Part shown: one piece after another, positions 25,915 through 37,321 of the stretch
Numbering within the stretch: position 1 is the first letter of the stretch
Layout: every line of letters begins with the position of its first letter
Assembly (NCBI GenBank): GCA_026225945.1
Contig: JAMJFZ010000068.1
Coordinates: 1-64,000, forward strand
DNA length: 64,000 nucleotides
Direction of reading: 5' to 3'
From: Cricetomys ansorgei
Taxonomy: Eukaryota > Chordata > Mammalia > Rodentia > Nesomyidae
Notes under the pieces: model-generated
What the model was told of the DNA's origin: nothing
Databases searched by the model: none
What the model saw: only the letters and a program-made list of their open reading frames with translations
Made by a program: the position numbers and the translations under genes

Positions 25915-26885
25915 GGCATCCATTAGAAATGAGTGATTTATATACATTAAAAGAAGTTGTAGTAGCATACAGCATGCATTCACCCTATGTTCAGCAGGTG
26001 CTGAGTAATTGGTCAGTCCAGCATCAAACGATCCCATAAGATTGAAAAGGGTAATCACTGTCGTATTAGAGGCTGAACCTCAGCTTCAGTGGATTACCTG
26101 TTGGTGAGAAGAGGCAACTTATATGCAACAGCATTTCAAGGTGATGGGAATAATGAAAACCTCAGACCGGCTAGTTGGTGAGGGTCACTCTACAGAATTA
26201 TAAGAGTAGTTTCAGTTTGATGATGTGACCATAAACCAATGTCATTTGGCAGCTTTGAGGGCTTAGGAAAAGGTAGAAGATTCAGGCAAAAAAAATTTTT
26301 CTTTAACAAGATCATTCAGGATAAATGGAGTTCTTTATAGATTTTCTGCAAAGACTATCTGGAGCCACAACTAGGGCTATCTCAGACCCTGAAGATCAAG
26401 GTGAAGATCAAGACCACAGCAATTGAAAAAGGTTTTACAGCTGCTACAGGAAAACTCTGCACCCATGGTGCAGTGGATTCGAGCTACTGTAGATATACAT
26501 TCAAATACTTATATGACCACTGTTATAAGAAAATAAATAGTTAAGGGGCAAAAATATCACAATACCTGCTGTTTTAATTGAGGGAGATATGGCCATTTGC
26601 AAAGGGATTATATCTGACTTGTTTCCAAAGACCATAGTTTCTTTAAATATCAGTCAGAGAAAAGAGGCAAATTGCCTAGGGTTTGCAGATGGTATGGAAA
26701 GGGTCAGCATATGAGTACTAATCCCAAAGATGTATAAAGCTGAATCCCTTGCCCTTGCTGTTGGGAAATACCAGATGGAGCTCTTCTCAGGCCAAAAAGC
26801 AAACAAGACAATTCATGCCAGAACTTAATTATCATACAGACTGAGAAACATAAGCACTGTATTGGAGATCTGACTACCACAGTAG
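25915..26885 (+). pseudogene. Decayed class II ERV gag fragment (capsid to nucleocapsid)
   Basis: About 970 bp present only in A'. In plus-strand reading near 26565-26615 a C-x2-C-x4-H-x4-C zinc knuckle is recognisable although the second cysteine codon is now a stop and the last is tyrosine. A second knuckle-like segment follows at about 26670-26730, with the paired spacing of IAP/ERVK-type nucleocapsid. Upstream, 25960-26460 reads like degenerate capsid with many stops and frameshifts. No LTR, pro, pol or env is recognised next to it. It cannot encode a working protein. Family assignment is by motif, not by search. Confidence 0.6.
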
Positions 26886-28025
26886 ATCTGGGTAGTTTGC
26901 TAGGTTTCCTTCTTTTATTACTTACCTCTTGTAGGGTAGGACATAAGTCCAGTTATACAGATGTTGTTTACTGCTACGATATGAGGGCCTCTATTGCAAA
27001 TGTAGGAATATTGTCTACACTGGTCATTGTCTACCCAAGCTTCATTAAGCGTCATTTGACCATTGAATGTTTGAGTTTTTTTTTTTTTACTGGAGACATA
27101 AACTACAATCCAGCCTGTATTGGCACAAACCTCACTACACTTACCAATTTACCATAAGTATATAAAAGGTCATCAGTCTCTACCTCTGAGTACTGGGATT
27201 TTAGATATACATTATCATTCGTGGCTGAAACCTTTACTGTATTGTTTACATTTAAGTCAATATTGTGTTTAAATTAACTTGATCCACAAGACTCTGCCTT
27301 ATTTGCTAGACTGGAAAATCAAATCAGATTTCATCCTCTAACTGTGGGGTTGAGTTTGGTGCAATGAAAAGCTTCCTGTCTTCTTTAACTCATACTTCTT
27401 CTTTATCTTTGACTTTTATAGTCTCTACTACGTGGTGATCTGACTTTATTCAAGTCAATAACCACCCTACATGAAAGTAGTAATAGAAGCCTATGAATTC
27501 CTTTGGTTTTTAACATTTAAGGCCATCATACTCACATGTTTCATTTTGTAAGCCTTAGAATTTAGATGAGCTTTCATTCATAAACAATATTAAAAACCAG
27601 AGGAAATCATGGCCATTTCATATATTCAGTATGAAATACATTTGTTGATTTGACATTTTACTAAAGTAAAAATTATCTTTAAATTTATCTTCAAAATATG
27701 TTGCTATCCTGGTCAGACAGAAAATGTATCCCAAAATCTTCATGGAGTGTTCTTTATATTAGAATTTCTAATTTAATAAAAAACATATACTAAGGGACAA
27801 AAATTATAAAAATGTCTATTCTTACAATTGGGAAGACTAGTGTTAACTCTCCTTAAATGGAGAGTAGAAATATTTGGGACAATCCAGTCACCAGACATCA
27901 TTACACTTGATGACATGTGCAAAGCCTATTTTAAAATAAAATTGTGCTGTGATACAGTGACATGCCACTCTCTGCCACAGGTATGTTGTGGAAAATATTC
28001 TTGAAAATTAATAGAGTAGAAATTG
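26886..28025. other. Right end of A' and flanking gene-free DNA
   Basis: 26890-27620 aligns with 7060-7740. Beyond 27620 the sequence is AT-rich without recognisable elements until the simple repeat at 28026. Confidence 0.5.
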
Positions 28026-28059
28026 TACACAGACACACACACACACACAGAGAGAGAGT

Positions 28060-28115
<56 letters not shown>

Positions 28116-28119
28116 AAGA
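28026..28119. repeat. (CA)n-(GA)n microsatellite
   Basis: About 10 CA units followed by an almost pure AGAG/AAAGAG purine tract of about 70 bp. Long open frames on the minus strand through it are composed of L-S or V-C repeats and are artefacts. Confidence 0.95.
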
Positions 28120-28264
28120 ATATCACAAAGCATAATCTGGAAGACACAATATTGAACCAGTTCCAAGATTTTAACTGGACTCAGTGGTTCATGATTATTC
28201 ATGAGAAAGAATTGCAGCCTCATCAAATGTTTGAAGGAGATGTCTCTAAATGGCTCCATCAATC

Positions 28265-28535
28265 TTGCTCATAGAATCACCTATAAAAATATGTTCAACA
28301 TTCTCTGCCCATCTGAATAGTAGCTAGGTCCTCCCCAAAGCTAGTAGATTTATAAAATGTATCCAGAGTTCTAAAGTTCAGAATTGCAAAGTTAATAGGA
28401 ACACCCTTTTCACAGGTGCACCATGGGAAGACCATTTCTGTGATCATAGGTACTGGATTTTTATCAGCAGTCATTTCTTGCTTTGTGGCCACATGTTCCC
28501 AATTTTCCACAAACTTGATATTCGGATTTTATCTC
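28265..28535 (-). pseudogene. Possible ERV gag nucleocapsid remnant
   Basis: On the minus strand near 28530-28480 a C-G-K-L-G-H-V-A-T-K segment reads as C-x2-C-x4-H-x4-C if one inserted base is ignored; the first and last cysteines are now tyrosine and glutamine. A second C-x-C-E-K-G segment follows about 22 codons later (near 28420), suggesting a decayed second knuckle. A 71-codon frame remains open at 28295-28510. No LTR or pol is visible beside it. Chance resemblance is possible. Confidence 0.35.
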
Positions 28536-28639
28536 TGTATTTATCAATGTGAAATGTATTTTCTCATTTAAATGTCCAAGCAGCTATACTACGATAGAGC
28601 CCTGACCAATGACTTCATTTTTTCATATTTATTTCTGTG

Positions 28640-28812
28640 TATCCTATAAACATCTGTGTTTTGTTGTATGTATGCCTGTGTGAGGATGTTGGATCATGAA
28701 GAACTGGAGGTACAGATGTGAGCTGTCATATGGATGCTGGAAATGGAACGCATGTCCTCTGGATGAGAAGCCAGTGCTCTTAACATTGATATAGCTCTGT
28801 AGATCCCTCAAA
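28640..28812 (-). mobile_element. B3/B2-type SINE, antisense
   Basis: The plus strand shows the reversed B2/B3 order: AACTGGAGGTACAGATGTG, GAGCTGTCATATGGATGCTG, GCATGTCCTCTGGATGAG and CCAGTGCTCTTAACATTGA, ending at the reversed pol III box region. Diverged, hence an old copy. Confidence 0.8.
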
Positions 28813-28898
28813 TTTCTTTAATGGACAACTCATTTGTTGAAAGATAAGCTCAAATGTGTGGGTTCTGATGATTGAGGATTAAATGAGTATCATAGAGG

Positions 28899-28906
28899 GT
28901 GTGTAT

Positions 28907-28950
<44 letters not shown>
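28899..28950. repeat. (GT)n microsatellite
   Basis: About 20 GT units preceded by GTATGTGTATGT. The same type of tract precedes the related repeat copy at 34113. Confidence 0.95.
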
Positions 28951-28952
<2 letters not shown>

Positions 28953-29375
28953 CTTATAGGAAATTAACCCAGTTGGATTAGAAAAGGTCCCCACAAGAAG
29001 AAACAGACTAATAAAAATTGGAATGCTTGCACAGAAAGAACACTTCATTTTAAATGGTTGGTCACGTGAAGCTAAATGACTCTAATATATTGATGTAGCA
29101 TTTTGTTTTCTTTAAAGGGCTGATTTTAGGCCTTTATTGCTGAAGTCACTGTCCCTTAAGGACACAGGACACAATAATTCTTGTTTCTGCCATGAAAGCT
29201 TATTTCATGTAATCTATGATTCACATTTCCAGAAAATTCTATCGATGCTAACAAGGGATGGAAGCAATTAATCACTTTACCTACTGCAACATCTATGAAT
29301 CATCAAAGTTAACAACATGACAAGATTTATATAAAGGAATGACAATTGACATTCATATGTCACTTGCAACAACAT
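28951..29375 (+). repeat. Dispersed repeat copy E
   Basis: Aligns with 34113-34540 in the same orientation; shared runs include AGACTAATAAAA, ATTCTATC-ATGCTAACAAGGGATGG and CAACATGACAAGA. Both copies are preceded by a GT tract. Either one interspersed family or a local duplication 5.2 kb apart. Confidence 0.6.
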
Positions 29376-31640
29376 ATCATTAAACTTTTTTCTTGGTTAA
29401 ACTGACTTTCTCATACAGACAGAGCTTTAATTAAGATTAGAAATGAAGAGTCTGGATAGTAGGTAATCAATCTTGAAAAAAAAAAATAGATACTTCACCC
29501 GTGAATACCTGCTTGCCTTTTTAATAGTATATACACAGACCTAAAATCAGCTATTCATTAATAGTCTATTGTGTTAAGACTACTCACTAAAATTAACCTT
29601 GAATATTATAGGCCTGCAGCTAGAAGTGGATGAAAACTCTTGAATTGATTCACTTTTTTGCTGTATGCTTGAACACCTGCATTCCATTAGATAAGTAAGT
29701 CTGCAGTTTGCTATTTTAGCTAGAGCAAGACATTTGTCTGTATGCCAGCCATGTAATTTTTTCCCAATATACACATTGTTACTTTTACCTTTTCTAATTC
29801 ATAATTCTTGTAAGTTCTAATTTCTTTATTTTTATTATTAAAAGAAGTAGATTATTGTATAAAAGATATGTTTACATGTGTCATTAAAGTGTGAAAATCA
29901 TGTCATATTCCTCTATGGGTCCCATAAAAGAGTGAAGTACTGCATTCACTTGTCATAACATTTGTTGTTTACCCTCCTTCATTGAGACAGAGGAACCCTC
30001 ATGCAAACTAGAGCTGGATATGACCCACACAGATGGGTAAGTCTCTGTCTGTATGGGAAGCTCAGTTTCACCAAGAAAAAGTTTTATGATATGTCCAAAG
30101 GAAACATGAAGAGTTCTCACGCATGTCAAAAATTCGAAGATCAGTAAAACTACTACAATTACTTAGAGCTGAGATGGCAATGTCTCTCTCCCTTCCAGCC
30201 CAGTAATTGATTTGAGTTTTCAGTATTAGACAAAATAGACAATACTTTTGATGAGAGGCTTTTCTCACCACACAGTAAAGATGAGAAAGGGGCAAAGAAG
30301 TTGGTGAGGATCAGATTCCTAGCAAAAGGAAAAAGCATGGTCTTTGTCAAACTGATTACTTCCACTACTTGGGTATCATCGGTCCTCATTAGCCATCCAT
30401 GGCCATGAATCTTTGTTAATCTTAATCCTTTAGGACCATAATGTGTCCTCCTTTTTGAGAAATTAAAAACATATAAGAATCCCATCAATACTCAAGGATA
30501 TATTCTGATGAGCTGATATATTTGAGGTTTCATATTTAAAAATGAAAATCTTAGTATGCTAAATTAAATCAATGTTTATTGAAATTTTCATCACACAGTG
30601 TAAAGTAAAGGAGAGCTATAGACTAACAGACTTGACGATATCATGGGGGATTATATATACTCTCAAACGTCTAAGTATTGAAAAAATGATGATTTTTTTA
30701 CTTTTCAATGTATACACAAATCATTTGACTTCATTCTTCCTAATATAAATAGAAGTATAAAATTGGAAATGGTCTCAGTCCTTTAATCACAGATTACATA
30801 AAATCAACCAGAGGTTTCCATTCTATTAAATTTATAAATAAATTTGGCCTCATATGTAAACCTTTTACACTTAGTAAAATTATTTCCATGAGGTCTAGAT
30901 TTTGTTCATTATTACCACATTCAGTCTTACAATACAGTAAGAAACTAAACATTAGAAAGTAAATAATTATAAAGACATAGTATGTTCTGTTGCATTATTT
31001 TAAGAATAGCTTATTTTTATCATTCACATTGAAAACCTTATTAATATGGACACATTTGTAATACTAATAGTACTTATGATGTGGAGAAAGGAAAAATGTG
31101 GTCTCAGGAAAAACCATATTATACTGAAGAATCTGTCCCAGGAGTATATCAACTTAGATCTGAAGAAATATTTCATTAAGTCACTTCTTAATGTTATGGG
31201 TAACATGATGATCTGCTTTCACATCCAGCAACTACATGAAAAGCTGGTCCCAATGCTGGTGAAGTGAACTCACAAGGGCCCTGTGTTCATTTTGACCAAA
31301 CTGAGATAATTTGGAAACAATGGTGTATTGAAACCCAGATGAAAGTCAAAGTAGAAAGATCCTAAATGCTTATATTCAAGGGTTACATCTGCTCTCCCAA
31401 TGTTTACACCCACATATCCACAAACACACTTATTATATCCACACTCATACACATCAATACACATGAACACACACAAGCACAACCAGGATGATAGTAATGA
31501 TAGAAAAAGGACAGAAATGAATTGAAGATGAGGACAAAATAAGGATGAAAAAAAATTTCACGACATGAGTATATTAATACTAAAGCTTTGATCAGTAAAA
31601 TTCTCAAAGTCTATTGACTTCTTGGTTTAAATTTTGTAGT
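29376..31640. other. AT-rich stretch without recognised gene
   Basis: Contains an inverted repeat pair (29372-29424 and 30043-30094). Minus-strand open frames at 30159-30488 (109 codons) and 30068-30295 overlap in different frames and match nothing I know. No SINE identified. Confidence 0.4.
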
Positions 31641-31899
31641 TTCAATAAATTAGGAAAATCTTCCATTTTTTTAAAGATTTGCCAACTCAGTTAAATAAAC
31701 CTTTTTAAAAATATCTACTTAAAATATTCTTAATTTCTTTGGGGTGTGTTGAAATATTTTGCTGTTCAGTTCTTACTTGAGTAAGAACTTGATTATTTGA
31801 GTCATTTCTTTTTTTCTTCTTGTCAACTTGGCCGAAGGCTTATTTACCTATCTTCTTTATGACTTTAATGAATCAACTGTGATATGCAGAATTAGCGTA

Positions 31900-32170
31900 C
31901 CTTGGGTAAAAATCCCCTTATTGGTTGTCCAATGTAGAGTTGTCAACAAGGAAGCAATATACACAAAGAACAAAAACAGATTAACCAGGTTGTATGCAAA
32001 TATTTTATATACATGTGCATAGGCATTATGTATATATATGTAACAATAACAACCAATAAAAACAGGATACCAACTGGAGAGTAAGGGGGATATGAGAGAA
32101 GTTTGATGGACAGCAGTGGCAAGATGGAGAAAAGAGCATGTGGAAAGTAATTTAATAGTATTTCACTTTA
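31900..32170 (+). repeat. Dispersed repeat tail fragment
   Basis: Contains ATGTATATATATGTAACAAT followed by a purine-rich tail (GGAGAGTAAGGGGGATATGAG). This resembles the 3' part of the murid family also present at 62030-62240. Weak match. Confidence 0.35.
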
Positions 32171-32689
32171 AAAAATGCTAGACTCCTTCACAGGCTAATT
32201 TCAAATTCTACAATTATATACAAAAAATGATGTTAGAATCGTTTATGATACACATTGGAAAAAAATGGAAAGTATCAGAATACACAGTAATAAATAGTGG
32301 AGGTTCAAATTTCACTGCTGGAAAAGTAGTAAATTCTGCCTTGTGTCTGTCATTTGAGATTTAGACTTTTTTATATAGTTTATTTTATACAATTGCTACT
32401 ATTCTCAGAAGGTGTTATTTTCATCAACTTGTTTGTCCATCAGTAGTTTGACTTGGACTCACAATAACTGTTCTACTGTGAAGGACAATTGACATTTCAG
32501 GATTGTCACCTCGTACCTGTCTTAATTATCCTGTCATTCAAAGGATTCAAACCAAAATATTGGTAATATATCAAAAATGTTAAAAGTAATTAAAAGAAAT
32601 ATTTTTAAATAAAATGAAACTGCCTTGTTGAAGTAATATTTTTCTTCTAAAAATATTTGACAAATATGCTAAAAACAAGCTGGAGAAAA

Positions 32690-33945
32690 AAATATCTTCA
32701 ACAATTGGTTCAGGCAAAATTGGATGTTTGTGTAAGAGGAATTACAGTAGACAAGTAGACTTATATCAATCACCCTGAACAAAAATTGAATCCCAATGGA
32801 TCAAAGACATAAACATGAAATCTGAAACACTGAGATAAGAGAATATGTGAATTAGCCTACAGAATATATGTGAAAGAACTTCTTGCACAGGACTCCATTT
32901 TCAAAGAATTCAGTTCATCAATTGATTAGATTGTTACAAAATGCTATAAGTTTCTTCACAGCCAAGGAAACATTCAACAAGGATGTGAATAGGAAGTGAA
33001 AAGAATGGGAGAGAACTTTTACTCTCTGTTTATCTTACAGGTGAATAATATCCAGAATATGTAAAGAACTCAAGAAACAAAAGTAAAATATCCAAAAGGC
33101 TTATTGGAGAAATGATCTTAGGACCACAATAGAAGTCTCAGGATAACAAAACATTTACTAAATAATATCTCAAAAACTGCTTACTGTCCCCAGGAATTAA
33201 TGTAAAACAGATCAAAACAACTCAGAAATTTCATCTTACTCCATTCAAATTGGCACATTTAACAGAACAACTAATAAAATATTCTAGAAGTATGTGGAAT
33301 AAAGAGAACTCTTTCACTGTGCTTGGGATTACAAACTGATGCAAACACTATATAAATCATCGTGGAGAATTCTCAAAGAGCTAAAAGTAAATTCATGTGA
33401 CTCAACTATATTTTCCCTTGGTATATGCCCAAATGACTCAACATCCTACTCCATATATTGTTGCTCCTGCATGTCCACTGCTTCTCTATTCACAATATCT
33501 AGGAAATGGAATCAACATAAATGCCACATAACCTGTGTATAGATAATCAAACTGTGGTATGTATATTCAATGGAATACTTCCAGATATAAAGAAAAATGA
33601 ATCATTAACATTTCAGTAAACGGATGGAACTAGAAAAGATTGTATTGAGTGTGGTAACCCAGATACAAAAAGATAATCACAGCATGTTCTTTCTTTTGTT
33701 TTATTCCTAGCTCTATATCATCATATGTGAATATACAACATGGAGTAACAACAGAAACATGAAAAATATAAAAGGATCATAGGCTGTTAAGAGAATGTAG
33801 AATAACAGATTAACTATCAAATGAGTTTAGAAATGGAATAATGGGACAGTACTTCCAATTGGGTCAATAACCGAGAAGAAGGATGGAAAATTTATACCAA
33901 TATTTTCTGATAAGGCCTCCAGAAATCATTAATTTTATATTTAGT
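32690..33945 (+). mobile_element. L1 fragment: ORF2 3' part
   Basis: Plus-strand DNA follows the end of L1 ORF2: AATCCCAATGGATCAAAGACATAAACATGAAA-like start (about 32790), AGCCAAGGAAACATTCAAC (32961), the A-rich ATCCAAAAGGCTTATTGG region, TTTCCCTTGGTATATGCCCA (33412) and ATTCACAATATCTAGGAAATGG. Numerous stops and frameshifts; 5' part missing. Right edge runs into the TA microsatellite. A dead, truncated element. Confidence 0.8.
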
Positions 33946-33950
33946 TATAT

Positions 33951-34005
<55 letters not shown>
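33935..34005. repeat. (TA)n microsatellite
   Basis: About 25 uninterrupted AT units after TTATATAAAA. Located at the A-rich end of the preceding L1, a usual place for such tracts to arise. Confidence 0.95.
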
Positions 34006-34006
<1 letters not shown>

Positions 34007-34051
34007 TCACTATCATTTATCTATCTGTCCATTATATTTAACTATTATCAC

Positions 34052-34080
34052 TGTATATATATTTATATATACATATATAA

Positions 34081-34112
<32 letters not shown>
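34052..34112. repeat. (TA)n-(GT)n microsatellite
   Basis: Imperfect TATATTTATATA units followed by about 13 GT units. Confidence 0.95.
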
Positions 34113-35200
34113 ATCTTATAAGAAGTCAACCCAGTAGGACTAACAAAGAGCCCCACAAGGAAAATAGACTAATAAAATTGGAATATTATACACAGAACAC
34201 TTCCTTATTAATAGTTGGTCACATTAAGCAAAGTGACTCTTGAAACTATTTTTATTATTGTTTTTTATATTATTTCATGGGCTGAGTAAAGTCCTTTATT
34301 TCTGAAGATAGTGTGCACTAAGACACAGGACACAGATCATTCCAGCTGGCTCTGGCATGACACCTTCTTTCCTGTAGTCTAGCATCAATGCTTTCTGAAA
34401 ATTCTATCAATGCTAACAAGGGATGGAGTGATTATTCACTCTACCCACTGCAATATCTATGAATGATCACAATTACCAACATGACAAGAATTGTAGAATG
34501 GAGCAATGATTGACATTCACATGTTGATCGAAACCACAACTGTCTAATTGCATCATAGGCCCTCAGCAGGAGGGAAAATAATATCTGGTACTGGAAGTGT
34601 ATTAAACCACCAAGATCTATTAGGATTATGGTCCATAAAAATTGCCTACTTCCATCATTTTGCTAGATCAGCCAATTCCACAATACAGTCTAAATCTTAT
34701 TTTTCCAGCCAAGATTTGTATAGCTATCACCCTTCACTGAGGACACTTTTCTTCATAGCAAGCAGAGACCATCACAAAAACCCACTAATGAACACAAAGC
34801 ACAGATCAATCGATCATAGGTAATCCAGGCCCAACAGATATATCAGCAGCAGAGCTCTTCCATCTATGGCACACAGACTATTTCAGGAGAATAAAATAGA
34901 AAGATTGTAAAATCCAAAATACCAGAATGTCATATAGTGTGTTCTATGAATAAACCTTACAATCAAGACTGTACCAATGGTGATATTTATAAACATATAA
35001 ATAGAGAAGGGAACTATTTCAAGCTGTCCCAACCATAGAAAATGATCTGGAAGAGACTAATGACTGCTGAGAATGGGGGACCAAGCCTTTTTCAGGGTAG
35101 AGCTCCCTGACTGGTGTCTAGTGCAGAGTGATCAGGCCTGTATGCCAAATGCATACCTTTCTTCGGGTCTTCCATGAACCTCATTCTGTTGCTGAGACTG
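34113..35200 (+). repeat. Dispersed repeat copy E', longer
   Basis: The first 430 bp align with 28951-29375. The remainder contains ATCACCCTTCACTGAGGACA, AGCAAGCAGAGACCATCAC and, at 35093-35150, the segment shared with the window start. This order matches an abundant murid interspersed repeat known to me only by sequence. No open frame of note. Confidence 0.6.
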
Positions 35201-35339
35201 GACCCTGGCAAGTGAGTTCTTGACCAAAGGGAAAAATACTTCAGTCAGTCAGACTTAAAAATATATTATATAAAATAAGATGGCTCTGTGGATTTGAACC
35301 ACACATTCTACAAAACTGTGAGTAGAAAATTAATTAATT

Positions 35340-35625
35340 GAAGCCTTGCAGGATTGGGGATTCTGCTCAGCTGTAAAGAGAAGTTCTTGCTTTTTCAGAA
35401 ACCATGGACTGATTCCAAGCACTCATACTGTAGCTCACAACCTATGTAGCACCAGTCCATGGAAATATAATGATGTCTTCTGACTGCTCTGTGCACCAGG
35501 CTCCCACATGGTGCACATATATGAACAAAGGAATGTGGATATATTGATCAATATATATATTATATATTGCATATATCAACAAAATATTGATATATGCAAA
35601 ATAAATGAATAAAGTCCTTTAACTT
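35340..35625 (+). mobile_element. B2-type SINE
   Basis: Plus-strand B2 order: a diverged box A region (GGATTGGGGATTCTGCTCAG), GATTCCAAGCACTCATACTG as diverged box B, TAGCTCACAACC, ATGATGTCTTCTGACTGCT and GCTCCCACATGGTGCACATA, then an AT/AAATAAATGAATAAA tail. About 70-75% like the consensus as judged by eye. Confidence 0.75.
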
Positions 35626-35934
35626 TTTAAAAAGGAATTTACTCTTTGAAAAAAAATTCTAACCTAATCAGGTATTATAGCCATTCCAATTTCAATGAAC
35701 AAAGAAACCAAATTAAATGTTTTGTTTTCATTCATGTTAATAGAAATATCACAGAGAAGATGGTTAAGCCATGATGATCATGTGCAGTTTCCTTCATGAA
35801 GATGATATGATTCATCAAGTGAAAGGTATTGCTATTGCATAGACTAGTAGGATTGTTCTGTGTAGCAATGATTAAGATAATTTCTGCTTACTGCCAAAAC
35901 ATTTACTTAATTTTTCCATGGAAGAAAAGAAATA

Positions 35935-36444
35935 TTAAATGTAATGTGATACTTTGTGTCTGTGCTTCTTGAGCTGTCCAGATGGTAGGGATGAGACCTT
36001 AGTGCAAAATCCGCTGCCTCCAAAGAATGGTGTCACTTCTGGCTGATGAAGACACTTGGGGATGGCTCTTTCCTCTGTGGCCTTGTGTTCTTCTGCACTA
36101 TCAGCACTTATCCATGTTGTCTTTGAGAAATACCATGACATATCAATGTGAAGGGCACTCTCAGGTATATCCTGCTGATTTCTTTCATCTTCTATTTTTT
36201 TCTTCTCCTTGATCTTCGTTGTGCATTTCAACATTGCCAAATGCTTCCTGCAGCAGACATATTTGGAGATGTTTTCACAGTGACTGCAGCCAGTATATTC
36301 ACTCAAAATTACTTTGGTTCTTTCCTTCAAGCTCACAATTCCAGGAAGAAAAATGATGTGAGGGCTGCCAGTTTCCAGTACACTTATCTTCATCATTCTT
36401 ACCTGTACACTGATGTTCTCTGCACAAGTACAATGAAAAATCAC
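35935..36444 (-). other. 169-codon unidentified minus-strand open frame
   Basis: The longest open frame of the window. It starts with ATG, ends in TAA and has balanced amino-acid composition rather than simple-repeat bias. Around residues 52-70 it has a Cys/His-rich stretch (C-S-H-C followed by C-C-R-K-H), then a lysine/glutamate-rich segment, and a basic C-terminus. I recognise no family. No splice or promoter signal is evident. It could be a fragment of a processed pseudogene or retroelement, or chance; in a 64-kb AT-rich window one frame of this size is not impossible. Confidence 0.3.
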
Positions 36445-37114
36445 TCCCTACAATACTTTTTGTATTTTTTGCAGCTCAAAGAATGTCTGATGAAAATTGC
36501 TTAAGCTCTGCTTCACTAATTTAAAAAATAGACCCCTCTCTACAGTTGTTGCATTGATAATAATTTAAAAATAGAGGCTTCACATGGTTCCTCATAAAGT
36601 GGACTCGCATTGGAGAGGCAAATGCCCCAGAGGAACTCATCTTCTCTTCCTGGCCTAGCTTGAAACTCTATGAGACAAAATACATTGGTGCCAAAAAATA
36701 ATATGTGATTGCATTGGTTTTGTTTCAATTTGTTGTAGTTGCTGTTTTTAATCATTGTATCCAAACACCTGTTGTGGATAATGTAGAGGAGGAAACATTG
36801 ATCACACAGTAAGGAAAAGCAGTCCATACTGGCATGAAATGCATGATAGTAGGTGCATCTGGGGACATGCTATTATACAGAGGAAATACCAGTAGTAAGG
36901 TGGCTTTCTCCTTTAAAAAATAGTCCAGGATACTCACGCATGAGATATTACAATCTACAATAGATTTTGTTGCTGAAATTATTGGGAAAATCTACACTGA
37001 TAGCAGGTGGCATTGTCTAGTGACAGTTACATAAAACTAAAGCTGAGGAAATACATTTTGCTTTTTACTTGATTTCCTTTACCTCCATTCCCATCATCCT
37101 GAAAACTATATCTA

Positions 37115-37321
37115 TTGTGTCCTGTTGTGGAGTTCAGCTACTTTGTTGGTCATGCTGCCATCACTTCCTTTTATTATAGCCCAGAATTATTTGGGCATGA
37201 AGCACAGAATGAAGAACAGTGGAATTACAGAAATGCTACAGCCATGCAGCACCAGAATGTAACTGCTGAGGCCTACAAATACAACAATGTATGGCACCAG
37301 TTCTCAGTCACTCCAGAGTGA
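37115..37321 (+). other. 68-codon unidentified open frame
   Basis: Begins with TTG and not ATG, has an in-frame stop five codons upstream, and ends with TGA. It has two N-x-T sequons (N-A-T, N-V-T) and a glutamine/asparagine-rich middle. Composition is more protein-like than neighbouring DNA, but I cannot assign a family. Possibly part of a decayed retrocopy. Confidence 0.2.

Larger units (their letters stand above)
21460..27620 (+). repeat. Duplicated block A'
   Basis: Second copy of block A in direct orientation, about 18.3 kb downstream. It is about 1.5 kb longer, mainly because of a dispersed-repeat insertion (25030-25600) and an ERV gag fragment (25915-26885) that are missing from A. 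The remainder aligns collinearly with A, including the antisense L1 3'-UTR. Confidence 0.8.

Noticed and set aside
27926..28262. Minus-strand frames rich in S-L-S-L and V-C-V-C
   Set aside because: Translation of the CA/GA microsatellite, not protein.
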